A DNA stretch of 64,000 nt from Symsagittifera roscoffensis (GCF_963678635.1 NC_087063.1:33602682-33666681); one strand, 5' to 3'; positions 10,401-20,404 are shown, counted from the stretch's first letter. Made by a program: numbers and translations. Notes: a model not told the origin generated them from the sequence alone.

Positions 10401-13400
10401 ACCAGAATTACCCAAACAATCGATCAAGGAATAACTCATATAATAGATCGAACTATAACAGACCAAACAATAATTACCAAAACAGATCGCGAAATAATTC
10501 ACAAAATCGACACCCAAGTTATAATAATCGTTACAGAAATTATTCCCAATCACCACACCGGAATAATAATCACTATAATAACTCTAATAATCGTCATAGA
10601 AGCAGTACACCTAAACATCAAAGACAAATCAATCAAGTACAAGCTAACCCAGAAACAACATCAGACCCTCCAGGTATTGATGACACAGTAACTGATACGT
10701 TACAACTCAATCAAATAAACTGTACATCATCAGATTCAGAAAGTGATACTGAAAACACTCTTGCTATCAATATGATAAAAGTCGAAAATGACTATGAATC
10801 TGTCATATATGAACAACCCTTTCCATCACATATATATGAAAATCAGTCAGAATTTCTTCAAAATTATTACACTACACCCATAAATCCCACACCAACAACG
10901 CAAGAAACAAATGAGATTAACACTACAAATCAAACCAATAAAAACACCAAAACAAAATGCTTGAATACAAACCACATTTATCAAAATATACAAAAAGAAC
11001 AACCCAAAGAAAAAATTTGGACAATACCATTTCTCTTAGAAAGCCCAAGAAATAAAGAATTTCAACCACCAGACCTTGAAATAGATTTTTTAATTGATTC
11101 AGGAGCAGAATCAAACATAATAAACATTCCCACATGGAATGAAATAAAAACTTTACATCCAAAGCTAACGCCTCTTGAAACCTCCAGCAAACTAGCAACA
11201 GCACAAGGATCAACATTGATAAACTACGGAAAAATCCAATTATTTCTCCTCCCTACCAGAACAATGGAGCAAAGTAAAATTCTAAACAAGCCATTTAAAC
11301 AAATATTCCATATCACTGATATTAAATATAATATCATTGGAATACCATTTATTTCAAAGTATATACCAACAATTAACATACTAAATAGTAAAATATTAAT
11401 CAAAGATAAATATACAAAAACAAAAGAAACATCCCTAACATTTTTTCAAAGATTAAATAAACAACCACCATTCTTTTCAAAATTCTATCCAATATATAAC
11501 CAACAAAGAAAACACCTGAAACCACTATCAGGAAACATCTATAATTTTTCAATCAAACAAGTTCACCAATATGATAAAGAACAAAACAAACAAAAATTTT
11601 ATATGTCAGATTTTGAGTTCAAACCGATTCATAAATTTTTCAAAATCACAATCTCTTCAATAAAATATTTGAAAAATTCGAATTCAGATATTATTTCCTT
11701 ACATGTTTATAACAACACACCTTACCAAGTAACATTACCTTTAGGACTTTTAGGATATTGTGAAACCAACGCTACAATATCACCAATACACGAAAAAGCC
11801 TATCGCGTAAATAATATACTTCAATTACTAGATATTTGCCAATCTACAATTCTTAATGAAGAATTATCTATAAATAATATAATAAGTAACGAAAACAGAA
11901 ATACGGATTATTTCACAAAAACTCCATATTTCAAACCTACATTCAACATAAGTAACTACACAGAGCACCAACAAAAATTTTTAACAATGTTTAATTTCCA
12001 ACATTCACAAATAACACAAGACGAATTCGAAAAATTAGCCAAACAGCTCATTAAATATTCATCAGTCTATGCAACATCAAAATTTGATGTTGGCAAAATC
12101 AGTTCATCACTACATCTCCCATTAAAACCTGACGCAGTTTTCAAAAAACAAAGAGCAAGTAAAGTACCAATTCACTTACATGATAAAGTAAACAGATTAC
12201 TCGATATTTTAGAACAGTACAATATTATATCACCAGTTAATAAAGAAGAACAACCAAAAGGCAACACATTCATCAACCCCGTTATCATTCTAGCTAAAGG
12301 AGAATCATTAAAAATCGTTCTCGATGCTAGATACCTCAATTCACTTATAGACGAATCAAAATGTAATTGGCCCATTGAACCAATACAAGTTATTTTAACA
12401 AAAATAAACGGCAAATACTTTACAACCGCCGATATGAATAGTGCATACAATCAAATGCCACTAGATGAACAATCACGACGTTTAACACAATTTGTTATCG
12501 GAAACCAACAATATGAATTCAACCGCTTATTCTATGGAATATCCATAGGACCAGCAGCATTTTCAGCTTTTATGAGCAAAATTTTTAGACCACTGATACT
12601 CAAGAAAAACGCAATCACCTATCTAGACGATGTTTTTATGCAATCACAAACAAAAGACGAAATGTTCAAAGTTTTAGAAAAATATCACCAAATACTTCAG
12701 AACGAAAATCTGAAGGCCGCCCCCGATAAATCACACTTCTTTTTGACAAGAGTTAAATTCTTAGGACATAACATAGAAAGAAAAACAATCACTCCACTGA
12801 AATCACGCATTGACGCTATTCAAAAACTTCAACCACCAACAAATAAAAAGAAAATCCAAGAATTCCTTGGAATGTTAAACTTTTTAAGCAAATATGTTTA
12901 TAAAATGCAATTATATCTACGACCATTTTACAATATCCTTAGACAACAAAATAATTTTGAATGGAATACAGAACATCAAACACGATTCGATGAAATAAAG
13001 AAACTTTTAACTGAACAAATTTCAAACACAATTCCAGACCCTAATCAACCATTTTATGCAATGTGCGATGCTTCGAACTTTGGCATCGGTGCAGCACTAT
13101 TACAATCACATAATGGTACAAATAAAATGAACCTCATATCAGCAAATTCTCGATTATTCACTCAAGCAGAGCTACGACTCTCAACTCTAATGAGAGAATG
13201 TACAGCCATAATATATACACTGACAGAATATGAATTTCTGATACTTGGATCAAAACATCCAACAGTTCTATTCACAGACCATAAACCAATCATCTTTCTC
13301 TTTACACAAAAATCTAACCCAAACCACCGAGTTTACAGATTTCAACTAATTCTAATGAAATTTCCAAACTTACATATAGTTTGGACTGCAGGAAAAAATC

Positions 13401-15640
13401 TTGCATTACCAGACACCTTAAGTCGAAATACACCACCTGAATTACTTACACGAAAAACAACAGTTGAAATACCCAAAAACATAAAATTCTACCTTGCAGA
13501 AAACGAAACATCACCCCGATTAGAATGCAAATATGCAGTTAAAACTGATATTGAACAATCACAAATAAATAATTTACAACATTTCCCACTTTATTTAGAT
13601 TGTCAAAATAATCATTATGAAGTTGATTTACTTGGAACATCAACTTTCAAACCAATCCCATATTCTCAATGGATAAAAAATAACACTCAACAAAAACGAA
13701 CAAAACAACACCTGCCTAAGAAAGACCATTTTCCACTAATTGAAAAAGAAGATTTAACTGATAAAATAAATTTATCAGGACCACAAACAAATGATTCAAA
13801 ATACACAATAAATCAAGTTTTTGACCTTCACGACCCACTTGATACAATACCCTTATCTACATTAGAAATCGAAAACATTTTTCTCCCCCCAACAGAAACA
13901 ATTACAATTTCAACACTGAAACAATATCAAAACCTTGACCCAGTAATTCGACAACTGAAATCATGGCACAAATATAAAACTAAACCTATCAAAGCAGATT
14001 CAACCATTTTAGGAAATAAAACACTCCTCCGATATTTTCGAAAATTCAATAATACAACAATTAACGAAAACACAGACCTTCTAGAATACAAATTAAATGA
14101 ATCTACAGTTCCATGTCTCCCTTTAAGTATGATTCTTATAGCTTTTAATATTTCCCATACACAAAATATTAAAGGACACTCTGGATCAGAGAAAACATAT
14201 TCAAATTTTATACAAAACTTTTATTTCCCAAATGCACCAATTTGGATAAAAGTACTATGCAATGACTGTATAGTATGTCAACTAAATAAACCTTACCCAA
14301 ATCAAAAACAAATAGCACAAAAACAAGATTTTAAAGGACAAAGTTTGTACTTTAATCATCGTATCTCATTTGATACTAAAGGACCAATTTCACCCTCATC
14401 AGAAGGAAACTCCTACATTATGGTAATTGTTGACGCATTCACACACTATGTAGCACTTAACCCAGTACCACATTGTAACGCTTATTACGCTTACACAACA
14501 CTCTATGAACACTGGATAGCAAAATTTGGACTACCAGAAATTTTAGTCACAGACAATGGTACAGAATTCATAAATAATGAAATAATAACACTATGTCATT
14601 TATACAACATTAAACACAAACCACGTACATCTCATGCACCTTGGACAAACGGCTTAGTCGAAGGTATGAACCGTTCACTACAAGAATATCTTAGATGTAT
14701 CATCAACGGAAATGATACAAAATATACCGAATGGTCAGCAGATGTAAAATTATTTCCCTTAGCATATAATTCACAAATAACGACAACTTTAGGAATGTCA
14801 CCATACGAAATGGTTTTTAACCAAAAGCCACGCAAACCAATAATGTTTACAGCAAATTCTCATAAAAACGCACAAGGTTATTGTCAACCAAATAAAGACT
14901 CAATTTGTTATAACCTACCTTTACATACACACGATGAAGATCATTTTCATCACCCACAAATTCTTAAATTAGCATCCGGTACACACACCGAATGGATTTT
15001 AAATAGAGATAAGAAACACAACGAAATTTACCAAAAAATAACGAAAAAGTTATTACAAAGACAAAACATAAATGAACAAATCAATTCACGTTTTACACCA
15101 GCTTCCGATTTAAAAATTGGAACATTTGTTTTAATACCTAATTTTAATACTCAAAAAGGAATTTCTAAAAAATTACAACCCCTCCGAAAAGGACCCTACC
15201 AAATAATTGCAAAACCCACTGATGTCACATATAAAATTACCGACTCAAACAAAAAAGAAATCGTTCAACATCGAAACAACCTATTACCTTATTACCCAAA
15301 AGAATACGCACTCCGCGAATTAACTCAATTATATTCTTTCACAGGATTAAAAATCATTCAAAATGAACCACATCTGAAAAACACAGAACAAAATGATAAC
15401 CCCACCGAAAATCAAAACACAAAACCAACCGCTACCAAAAACACTACAAAAAATCTAGACCACAAAGAATTCCCAAAACACAGAAAAAATAGAAAAATGA
15501 CAGAACAAATAATACCCCAAGAAGAAATAGACAAATCTGAACATAGAAAAACAACAAGACTCCGAAATCAACCACGTAAAAACTACAAAATGTTCATCCC
15601 CCAATCTAAAATATTAAAGAAAGTAGAATTTAAAAAGTAA
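7412..15640 (+). CDS. Fused Gag-Pol polyprotein, Ty3/Gypsy type
   Basis: A single 2742-codon frame. Residues 1-230 form an unrecognised N-terminal region; 370-580 are Gln/Asn/Pro-rich; about 590-790 resemble a Gypsy capsid (LDGAAQKWFSVLP); one CCHC knuckle, CNYCRRYGHSISEC, lies near 840; about 890-1070 is an Asn/Arg/Ser/Tyr-rich low-complexity tract; the aspartic protease has FLIDSGAESNII near 1226; reverse transcriptase spans roughly 1570-1800 with YLDDVF near 1737; RNase H has AMCDASNFGIGAALL near 1883; integrase has an HHCC-like finger (about 2249-2290) and DDE residues in FDTKGPI, VTDNGTEF and NGLVEGMNRSL (about 2319, 2380, 2416). Gag and Pol are fused in one frame, and the gag part is far longer than usual. 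Product: virion-like particle, reverse transcription and integration machinery. Confidence 0.95.
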   Translation: MSSTHTPGEETPDDDEIFPFIVDADTDRGQHIFCQNLLVNLFEPGISPCKTEFPDVKIKRQIIDHYLKDICNITQQYGIYSIEFTSPNHNNRTYTIQTDDLDLEFSKVFSEYIKSIQYHNSQRANSIFTNEVFAIIYSYISILENELPITNVSPTETSKHLRVRHEITLLSSYLNIIKENFTKDDVSQHTKHDLQKILAWFIIDYFTHNIDLIAQARKNFRPQNSNDDTAITEQSDYVWDPEWSHPAFISFPQSISSQAISTISYIRDYVRVIPLTIDATPLNYNTFLPDTQNNSLNSTVIHNENLNGTRNLTQQDIQTPSHFINEEIVHTTTTQQSISPIRPNLTTPRNTNPSQTQVTLQSTVKPSVAPKYSHMDYQTYRPMTIPSKTRKTFNRNNFADHNYNYTHPSKTNYQPQRNFNQYTKPRNWDNPTAQYNSKNFQPNPPQDRSENYPFFQQNKNKKQTSYQMDYLSSDDDFLQPDIFAQNTQEYRRQGIQKTRTNHRNFSPQLIDAQHQQSIQQQNPINTQSFQPIQQQNPMTAHSYQPSQMQNEIPLPYYLQQHEITRNQLSNFSQMPNAAESLQMTMNPYLMGGSSITSNKPLMVFTGTDPEYSVEDYLNAVTANLILNIGPEPINTPLHQNWIHRRTALIQTTLDGAAQKWFSVLPLEIKSNWKRFTQEFSKMFDSERNKQQQRVLCNEIRRLPNETIKQIAVRIETLVRKAYSLNTHDYKNTKMTEILMMTLTPQLRKIAIKKRASHPSSIREPDLDFRKLVDKLEQAEITMKLEETENLKLQYVNKIETTPTNINNIQESETDLVEKITEILNIYEKNPNFKGKPSFKKWCNYCRRYGHSISECRQKQQDSQNKPQKYKEPNKSFYQYMKKDQNLPNKNVYSNNSSGKPLPNNTSYTRNQSPYNSSYRGRSPERRNTQNSSQNHYNRPNSRNNNSRSNSNTQRFVSRSNSQSRNNYYPNNQSRNSSYNRNRNYSYNRNRSYSNNRNQNYPNNRSRNNSYNRSNYNRPNNNYQNRSRNNSQNRHPSYNNRYRNYSQSPHRNNNHYNNSNNRHRSSTPKHQRQINQVQANPETTSDPPGIDDTVTDTLQLNQINCTSSDSESDTENTLAINMIKVENDYESVIYEQPFPSHIYENQSEFLQNYYTTPINPTPTTQETNEINTTNQTNKNTKTKCLNTNHIYQNIQKEQPKEKIWTIPFLLESPRNKEFQPPDLEIDFLIDSGAESNIINIPTWNEIKTLHPKLTPLETSSKLATAQGSTLINYGKIQLFLLPTRTMEQSKILNKPFKQIFHITDIKYNIIGIPFISKYIPTINILNSKILIKDKYTKTKETSLTFFQRLNKQPPFFSKFYPIYNQQRKHLKPLSGNIYNFSIKQVHQYDKEQNKQKFYMSDFEFKPIHKFFKITISSIKYLKNSNSDIISLHVYNNTPYQVTLPLGLLGYCETNATISPIHEKAYRVNNILQLLDICQSTILNEELSINNIISNENRNTDYFTKTPYFKPTFNISNYTEHQQKFLTMFNFQHSQITQDEFEKLAKQLIKYSSVYATSKFDVGKISSSLHLPLKPDAVFKKQRASKVPIHLHDKVNRLLDILEQYNIISPVNKEEQPKGNTFINPVIILAKGESLKIVLDARYLNSLIDESKCNWPIEPIQVILTKINGKYFTTADMNSAYNQMPLDEQSRRLTQFVIGNQQYEFNRLFYGISIGPAAFSAFMSKIFRPLILKKNAITYLDDVFMQSQTKDEMFKVLEKYHQILQNENLKAAPDKSHFFLTRVKFLGHNIERKTITPLKSRIDAIQKLQPPTNKKKIQEFLGMLNFLSKYVYKMQLYLRPFYNILRQQNNFEWNTEHQTRFDEIKKLLTEQISNTIPDPNQPFYAMCDASNFGIGAALLQSHNGTNKMNLISANSRLFTQAELRLSTLMRECTAIIYTLTEYEFLILGSKHPTVLFTDHKPIIFLFTQKSNPNHRVYRFQLILMKFPNLHIVWTAGKNLALPDTLSRNTPPELLTRKTTVEIPKNIKFYLAENETSPRLECKYAVKTDIEQSQINNLQHFPLYLDCQNNHYEVDLLGTSTFKPIPYSQWIKNNTQQKRTKQHLPKKDHFPLIEKEDLTDKINLSGPQTNDSKYTINQVFDLHDPLDTIPLSTLEIENIFLPPTETITISTLKQYQNLDPVIRQLKSWHKYKTKPIKADSTILGNKTLLRYFRKFNNTTINENTDLLEYKLNESTVPCLPLSMILIAFNISHTQNIKGHSGSEKTYSNFIQNFYFPNAPIWIKVLCNDCIVCQLNKPYPNQKQIAQKQDFKGQSLYFNHRISFDTKGPISPSSEGNSYIMVIVDAFTHYVALNPVPHCNAYYAYTTLYEHWIAKFGLPEILVTDNGTEFINNEIITLCHLYNIKHKPRTSHAPWTNGLVEGMNRSLQEYLRCIINGNDTKYTEWSADVKLFPLAYNSQITTTLGMSPYEMVFNQKPRKPIMFTANSHKNAQGYCQPNKDSICYNLPLHTHDEDHFHHPQILKLASGTHTEWILNRDKKHNEIYQKITKKLLQRQNINEQINSRFTPASDLKIGTFVLIPNFNTQKGISKKLQPLRKGPYQIIAKPTDVTYKITDSNKKEIVQHRNNLLPYYPKEYALRELTQLYSFTGLKIIQNEPHLKNTEQNDNPTENQNTKPTATKNTTKNLDHKEFPKHRKNRKMTEQIIPQEEIDKSEHRKTTRLRNQPRKNYKMFIPQSKILKKVEFKK

Positions 15641-16240
15641 TTTTAAGATTTTATACTTCACAATCTTGAAATCTCCGTAACATTTTTCATTTCATTTTTT
15701 CAAAATAACATGCTCACAAGTACGCAATAATTCTAGTTCAAAATAGACCAATAGGATTCATCCAATCCGCCACTTTCTCTAACTCAAACTAAAATCAATT
15801 AGACGAATAATCTAGAACTCCAGGCACATCTCTAACTATAACTTTACAACCTCCAGGTCAAAAATAAGCAAACCACCCCAACTTGACAGCTAAAATAAAT
15901 ATCACCATAATACCGTACCCCTCCCTTATCTAATAACCCAAAGATCAACAATATTTCCCCAACTCAGACCACGAATACCCCCAAAACAAATTTGATAACT
16001 TAGCCTAAAGTAACAAAATGAAGATTTTAATTAGCCTAAAGTATAAAAATCTCACCATACCCCGGATCATTTGACAAACAAAAATAAAGAAAAAGACGAC
16101 CTCCCAGTCACCATGAAAATTGCCCCCAACAATTTTTTACAAAACTCAACCCACTTGTCAAAAAACTAATAAATAATTCGACCACACTAGAAAATCGCCT
16201 CAAACAGCAAAAAATATTCGACCAAGAGATCATTTCTTAA
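15641..16240 (+). other. Non-coding spacer after gag-pol
   Basis: About 600 bases with no substantial frame. It has a short direct repeat of TTAGCCTAAAGTA (near 15999 and 16031) and is C/A-rich like the rest of the element. Splice signals for downstream messages would be expected in or before this interval, but I cannot pick one with confidence. Confidence 0.4.
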
Positions 16241-16471
16241 ATGCTCTTCTCTCAAACAGTTGCTCAAATACTTATAAATTTTAAACATTTTTTTTCAATA
16301 CTTGAAGCCTTTATAATATTTCTTTTTGATATACTTGAATCTTTTCTAATAATCCTAATCATTTTTTGTAACATTTTTTTAATTTTCTATACAATACTCG
16401 AACTATTCCTCCAACTTTCCAAAACCCTTGAATATATCCACAGGTACGATTTTAACAACTTATCTAAATGA
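16241..16471 (+). CDS. Tiny hydrophobic membrane protein 1 of the large element
   Basis: A 76-codon frame dominated by Phe, Ile and Leu, with two likely membrane-spanning stretches (about residues 15-35 and 36-60, for example FIIFLFDILESFLIILIIF). It ends in an ATGA overlap with the next frame, suggesting coupled translation. No family recognised; viroporin-like roles are only an analogy. Confidence 0.4.
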   Translation: MLFSQTVAQILINFKHFFSILEAFIIFLFDILESFLIILIIFCNIFLIFYTILELFLQLSKTLEYIHRYDFNNLSK

Positions 16472-16656
16472 TACGAACAATTTTCAGTAGAACCGATATT
16501 TTTTTATTATTTGTAATTTTCATAGCATTCTTATCATCCCTCATTTTGACCATCTGTAAATGTATAAAGAAAGCAATCCTCACATTTGCCCTAGCAACAG
16601 TGCTTCTAATTCTTTTTTTGGAAGAATATTATAAAAAACACAAAATTTCTCACTAA
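16468..16656 (+). CDS. Tiny hydrophobic membrane protein 2 of the large element
   Basis: A 62-codon frame starting in the ATGA overlap with the previous frame. Two hydrophobic stretches (about residues 12-30, FLLFVIFIAFLSSLIL, and 36-52, ILTFALATVLLILFL) separated by a short CKCIKK loop predict a small two-pass membrane protein with a basic tail. No family recognised. Confidence 0.4.
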   Translation: MIRTIFSRTDIFLLFVIFIAFLSSLILTICKCIKKAILTFALATVLLILFLEEYYKKHKISH

Positions 16657-16661
16657 AGTAA

Positions 16662-17798
16662 CAATTCAAAAATCCATCAAAAATTGCTACCCAACAGTCA
16701 CAAAATCAGTCTTCACCGACATCATCCCAAGATAATCCAACACCACCTTCAACTACTCAAAATCCTCAAACATCTACACGAATTTCTTTTCAAGACAATC
16801 CATACACTTTTGAAGAACGACACGCTCGTTTATCAGAACCACTAGAACCAGTTCAACGACAAGCACCTCTAAGCGAACCAACATATAACCTATACCCAAC
16901 ACTACCACAAGAACTAAGTAGAATACGAAACCTTAGTCAAAACCAAAACACAACAGAAATAAATAGACAAATTATACATCCTCGACGAAATAGAAATTTT
17001 CAAACTCCCCGAGTTCATTTTGATATACCTCAATCCCCTTCACAAACCACTCCAGAAAACACCACTGGTATCACACCAGAAACTCCTACACTTTTTTCAC
17101 AACGTAGCACCTCAAGCTTACCATCAGATTACTTAGGTTCAACACCAACATCTGAACAAATACGTGAAAATCCTTTTAACCCCCCAAACCTAACATCACG
17201 ACTGCCATATTGGACTACACATTCATTTACACAAGGTGAACCAAATTTAGCCAATGACCCCATAGATATTTCTACGGATACAACAACATCCTCATCACTT
17301 CCAGAAACATTATCACTACCATCAACACCATCAATAAGCCAGTTTTCACCACCACTCTTTAACTTAAATTTTCCAAATAATCTCGACGCCAGATATCGAG
17401 AACAATCATCAATAAATATTCCTTTAAGATTAGATTGGAATACATTCACAGCACCTCCACCATTATTTGGACAACATCAAGAAAGTAACCGCCTTCATAA
17501 CTGGGCACTTAATAGATTACAATATCGCCAAGATATTCACAACGATATCCGTGATCACAATATTCAAACACTTCAACAAAACAGTTTACAATTAAAATTT
17601 GAAATCACAGTTAAATTAAACAATATTACACAACATCCCTACCCATTAAATCCACCTAACATCACAGCTCAATCACTACCACCACCGTTTATAACTACTG
17701 AAGTAATATATAAATACGACAGATACACCAAAAACACAATTGGTTACATTACATTTTATAACCCATACTCAGGATTATCATACACATGTATATTCTAA
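16662..17798 (+). CDS. Pro/Ser/Thr-rich frame between the tiny frames and env, unrecognised
   Basis: About 378 codons stay open in this frame, ending 13 bases inside the start of the first env-like frame. The composition is biased and element-like: Gln/Pro/Ser/Thr-rich for the first 240 residues (for example TSSSLPETLSLPSTPSISQF) followed by a more globular end (LKFEITVKLNNITQHPYPL and NTIGYITFYNPYSGLSYTC). The same layout, a disordered P/S/T-rich front and a globular tail, recurs in the frame at 20401-22200. No conventional start codon is evident, so expression from a spliced or otherwise subgenomic message is likely. No family recognised. Confidence 0.45.
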   Translation, partial: QFKNPSKIATQQSQNQSSPTSSQDNPTPPSTTQNPQTSTRISFQDNPYTFEERHARLSEPLEPVQRQAPLSEPTYNLYPTLPQELSRIRNLSQNQNTTEINRQIIHPRRNRNFQTPRVHFDIPQSPSQTTPENTTGITPETPTLFSQRSTSSLPSDYLGSTPTSEQIRENPFNPPNLTSRLPYWTTHSFTQGEPNLANDPIDISTDTTTSSSLPETLSLPSTPSISQFSPPLFNLNFPNNLDARYREQSSINIPLRLDWNTFTAPPPLFGQHQESNRLHNWALNRLQYRQDIHNDIRDHNIQTLQQNSLQLKFEITVKLNNITQHPYPLNPPNITAQSLPPPFITTEVIYKYDRYTKNTIGYITFYNPYSGLSYTCIF

Positions 17799-19120
17799 AA
17801 TTATTAATTTTTCTTCAACTCCCTTTTCTAGTAACCTCAAATCAAAACATAAACCTTTTCCCTCGTACAGGACCACAAGATTTATTAGTAACACATTACG
17901 ATTGCGAAGAAAATGAACAAAAAACATTACACAAATATGCAATAAATCAAGTATCACAATGTGAAACAGAACCACAAGCTATAGAAACCACAGATATAAT
18001 AGCAACACTCTATTCAAAAGCCCGAGCAACAACAGTTACAGGTTATAAATTCACAGCGACATTTTCCGAAAAGAAAGTACATTGTTCACAAGTCTCGAAC
18101 GGAAACAAAAACCGACTTGACCATGAATCATTCTATCAAAGTAATATAGAACGTCTTTTACATCTCAATCCCGACGATTGTAAAAATGAATTACTTAGAC
18201 TAAACATCACACAAAATAAAAATTCCCAAAGAAAATTAGTTAATTTTCAAGTTTTTTCAGACTCTGTACATCAATCACAACTTGAAAGACACCAAGGACA
18301 TATAAAACTAGACGAAAAATACCCGTATAACGGCGCACACGGACGATTAACCTATGACCTACACGATAAACATTGGATACCACACATTGGTATAAATAAC
18401 CCATCAAACTGCAAAGCAGACACAAAAAATAAAGGATACCAAGAAATAATGTTTTTCGATTGGAAAATACAACTCGAAAAAATACAACTCACACGAGATT
18501 TATCTGATAATACAATGATCTATCAAGGAATCCGACTACCTTGTAAAAATGATCAAGGATATTGCGACCCTACAACAAGAACACAAGCAACAATTGTTTG
18601 GTTCCCCGAAGATACATGTACAACATTTCAAGTAGCAAAAATACACGCTCGTATGATAAAATTTCACGAAAAATATTTCATACAATCAATTCCTTATGAA
18701 CAAGTCCATCCATCACGCAAACTAAGTTCCGATTTTAGAAACATAGACAATATAGAAAATAAATTGACACGATTTCAAATATATCAAGAAACAGAACTTG
18801 CATGTAAATACAGGAATCCACTTCACAGAACACAATACTCTGAAATATTAGTTGAATACGAAAAAGGATTCGACATGACCACTGGAAAAGTAAAAATCGA
18901 CCCATATGCCACAGGTCATCCTCTAAACGAAGGAACATCCTATATACCAGTTAATTTTGAAAAAAGCAACGGACAACCTGGTGGACATCTAAAACCTTAT
19001 GACACCAGAAGCACACGCTTACAAGAATTATCACTAATGAATACTACATATTTCGGTAATATCCACTATGATATTCATTTGGATATGAAACTAGACTATA
19101 CAATTAGCCGTATTTTTTAA
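17786..19120 (+). CDS. Env-like glycoprotein frame, N-terminal type
   Basis: A 444-codon frame beginning with a hydrophobic signal-peptide-like segment (MYILKLLIFLQLPFLVTS), then a Cys-containing ectodomain-like sequence (HYDCEENEQKT, NQVSQCETEP, KKVHCSQVS, NCKADTKNKG, RLPCKNDQGYCDP) with possible N-glycosylation sites such as LNITQ and MNTTY. The pattern of an early YDC followed by a V..C pair is shared with envelope proteins of many invertebrate LTR elements. I cannot assign it to a specific viral glycoprotein class. It lies immediately before a second env-like frame; both follow pol, the usual env position. Confidence 0.7.
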   Translation: MYILKLLIFLQLPFLVTSNQNINLFPRTGPQDLLVTHYDCEENEQKTLHKYAINQVSQCETEPQAIETTDIIATLYSKARATTVTGYKFTATFSEKKVHCSQVSNGNKNRLDHESFYQSNIERLLHLNPDDCKNELLRLNITQNKNSQRKLVNFQVFSDSVHQSQLERHQGHIKLDEKYPYNGAHGRLTYDLHDKHWIPHIGINNPSNCKADTKNKGYQEIMFFDWKIQLEKIQLTRDLSDNTMIYQGIRLPCKNDQGYCDPTTRTQATIVWFPEDTCTTFQVAKIHARMIKFHEKYFIQSIPYEQVHPSRKLSSDFRNIDNIENKLTRFQIYQETELACKYRNPLHRTQYSEILVEYEKGFDMTTGKVKIDPYATGHPLNEGTSYIPVNFEKSNGQPGGHLKPYDTRSTRLQELSLMNTTYFGNIHYDIHLDMKLDYTISRIF

Positions 19121-19123
19121 GAA

Positions 19124-20404
19124 ATGTCACTCTCCGAATTAGAAACACTACACCAACTATGCGAATTAGAACGAACACAAATATTACAATCACTTGCACT
19201 AGCAGTATTAAAAATACCCTACGCAGGATACTTATTATCAGGAAATAGGTCAAATTTTTTAGACTACGAAGGAAACATCTTATGGTTTTATACTTGTACT
19301 AAAAAAGTATCACCACTATACGTTTTTGAAGATAAACGATGTTATAAAAGAATCCCTATCTTTTATAAGAATAAAGTACATTTCGTGGATACACTTTCAC
19401 GAAGAACCTATTTCTGGGATACCGCAGTCCCATGTGGATCAGAAAATAGCCACAATGTAGTACAACTAAACCCTGATGAAAATAAATATTATCTTCTCAC
19501 TCCATATCCCACATTAATGCAATCACTCAAAAAATTTTCACCAGAAAGCATTCGCGCTATCGCTCGAAACCCAAATATAGATTTACAATCAATAGGAATA
19601 TATTCAAAATCAGATATTCAACATCACATTAGAACACAACAATTCCAAGAATTATTAACACAAATGGACACTATACAAAGACAATCAATTGACCAAAACT
19701 TACGCAAACTTGCAGAAACCGCAGGATTTGCCGATATCTACACGCAAGACTATAGCGGATATTTTAAAGACATTAAAGATTATATATATCTAAACGGCGA
19801 AAAATACCGTCCCCAAGATATATCACCAATTAACATTTTTAGCTTTGTTACACTCAAAAATGAAATCCTCGATTTTCTAGGATGGCCCTATTACATCTTA
19901 GAAAAATTGACTATTTTATACGCAATGTTTAACTTTATTGGATTTCTTTTCTCACTCTTAAAAGGAATCTACAATACATGTGCTATACACACACAAGTAA
20001 ACAGACAAGCAAGCGTAGCACGCATACTCTTTGCAGGATTTTTTGGAATCTTTTCTACATCTATAAACAAAATTCTTTTAGACGCACAAATAAAAGAATA
20101 TAACACAAAAATAACAACACGACAAAATACATACGACGAAGAACATAACAATGTTGACACACAGCCAACGGCACCACAATTACCACCCCTACCAAATAAC
20201 CATCCACTATCCCTAGTCCCACGAAATTTTCGAAATTTAGCAATCACACATAATCCAAATTTTCGACTCAATACATCACAAAGTCCCATTCAACATATAA
20301 TGACACATCAGCCACAAGATGATAATACTTATGAACAAATTATTGAACAACCCCATACCACCGCTTTTCAGTCTCAAAATAATCATTTTTTTAGCCCACG
20401 ATGA
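19124..20404 (+). CDS. Env-like frame with transmembrane segment
   Basis: A 426-codon frame. The first 270 residues look like a glycoprotein stem region with spaced cysteines (HQLCELERTQ, FYTCTKKVSP, EDKRCYKRIP, AVPCGSENSH). Around residues 262-285 there is a strong membrane anchor (LTILYAMFNFIGFLFSLLKG) followed by a second hydrophobic stretch (RILFAGFFGIFSTS) and a Gln/Pro/Asn-rich cytoplasmic-like tail. It starts three bases after the previous frame and ends in an ATGA overlap with the next, so the block is tightly packed. Likely role: membrane anchoring and fusion part of an envelope. Family not assigned. Confidence 0.65.
   Translation: MSLSELETLHQLCELERTQILQSLALAVLKIPYAGYLLSGNRSNFLDYEGNILWFYTCTKKVSPLYVFEDKRCYKRIPIFYKNKVHFVDTLSRRTYFWDTAVPCGSENSHNVVQLNPDENKYYLLTPYPTLMQSLKKFSPESIRAIARNPNIDLQSIGIYSKSDIQHHIRTQQFQELLTQMDTIQRQSIDQNLRKLAETAGFADIYTQDYSGYFKDIKDYIYLNGEKYRPQDISPINIFSFVTLKNEILDFLGWPYYILEKLTILYAMFNFIGFLFSLLKGIYNTCAIHTQVNRQASVARILFAGFFGIFSTSINKILLDAQIKEYNTKITTRQNTYDEEHNNVDTQPTAPQLPPLPNNHPLSLVPRNFRNLAITHNPNFRLNTSQSPIQHIMTHQPQDDNTYEQIIEQPHTTAFQSQNNHFFSPR

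Noticed and set aside
8604-11216. Many 60-200-codon frames on both strands inside gag-pol (for example 10080-10691)
   Set aside because: They are shadows of the low-complexity Asn/Arg/Ser-rich gag-pol frame, with repetitive Ile/Thr/His or Tyr/Asn composition.
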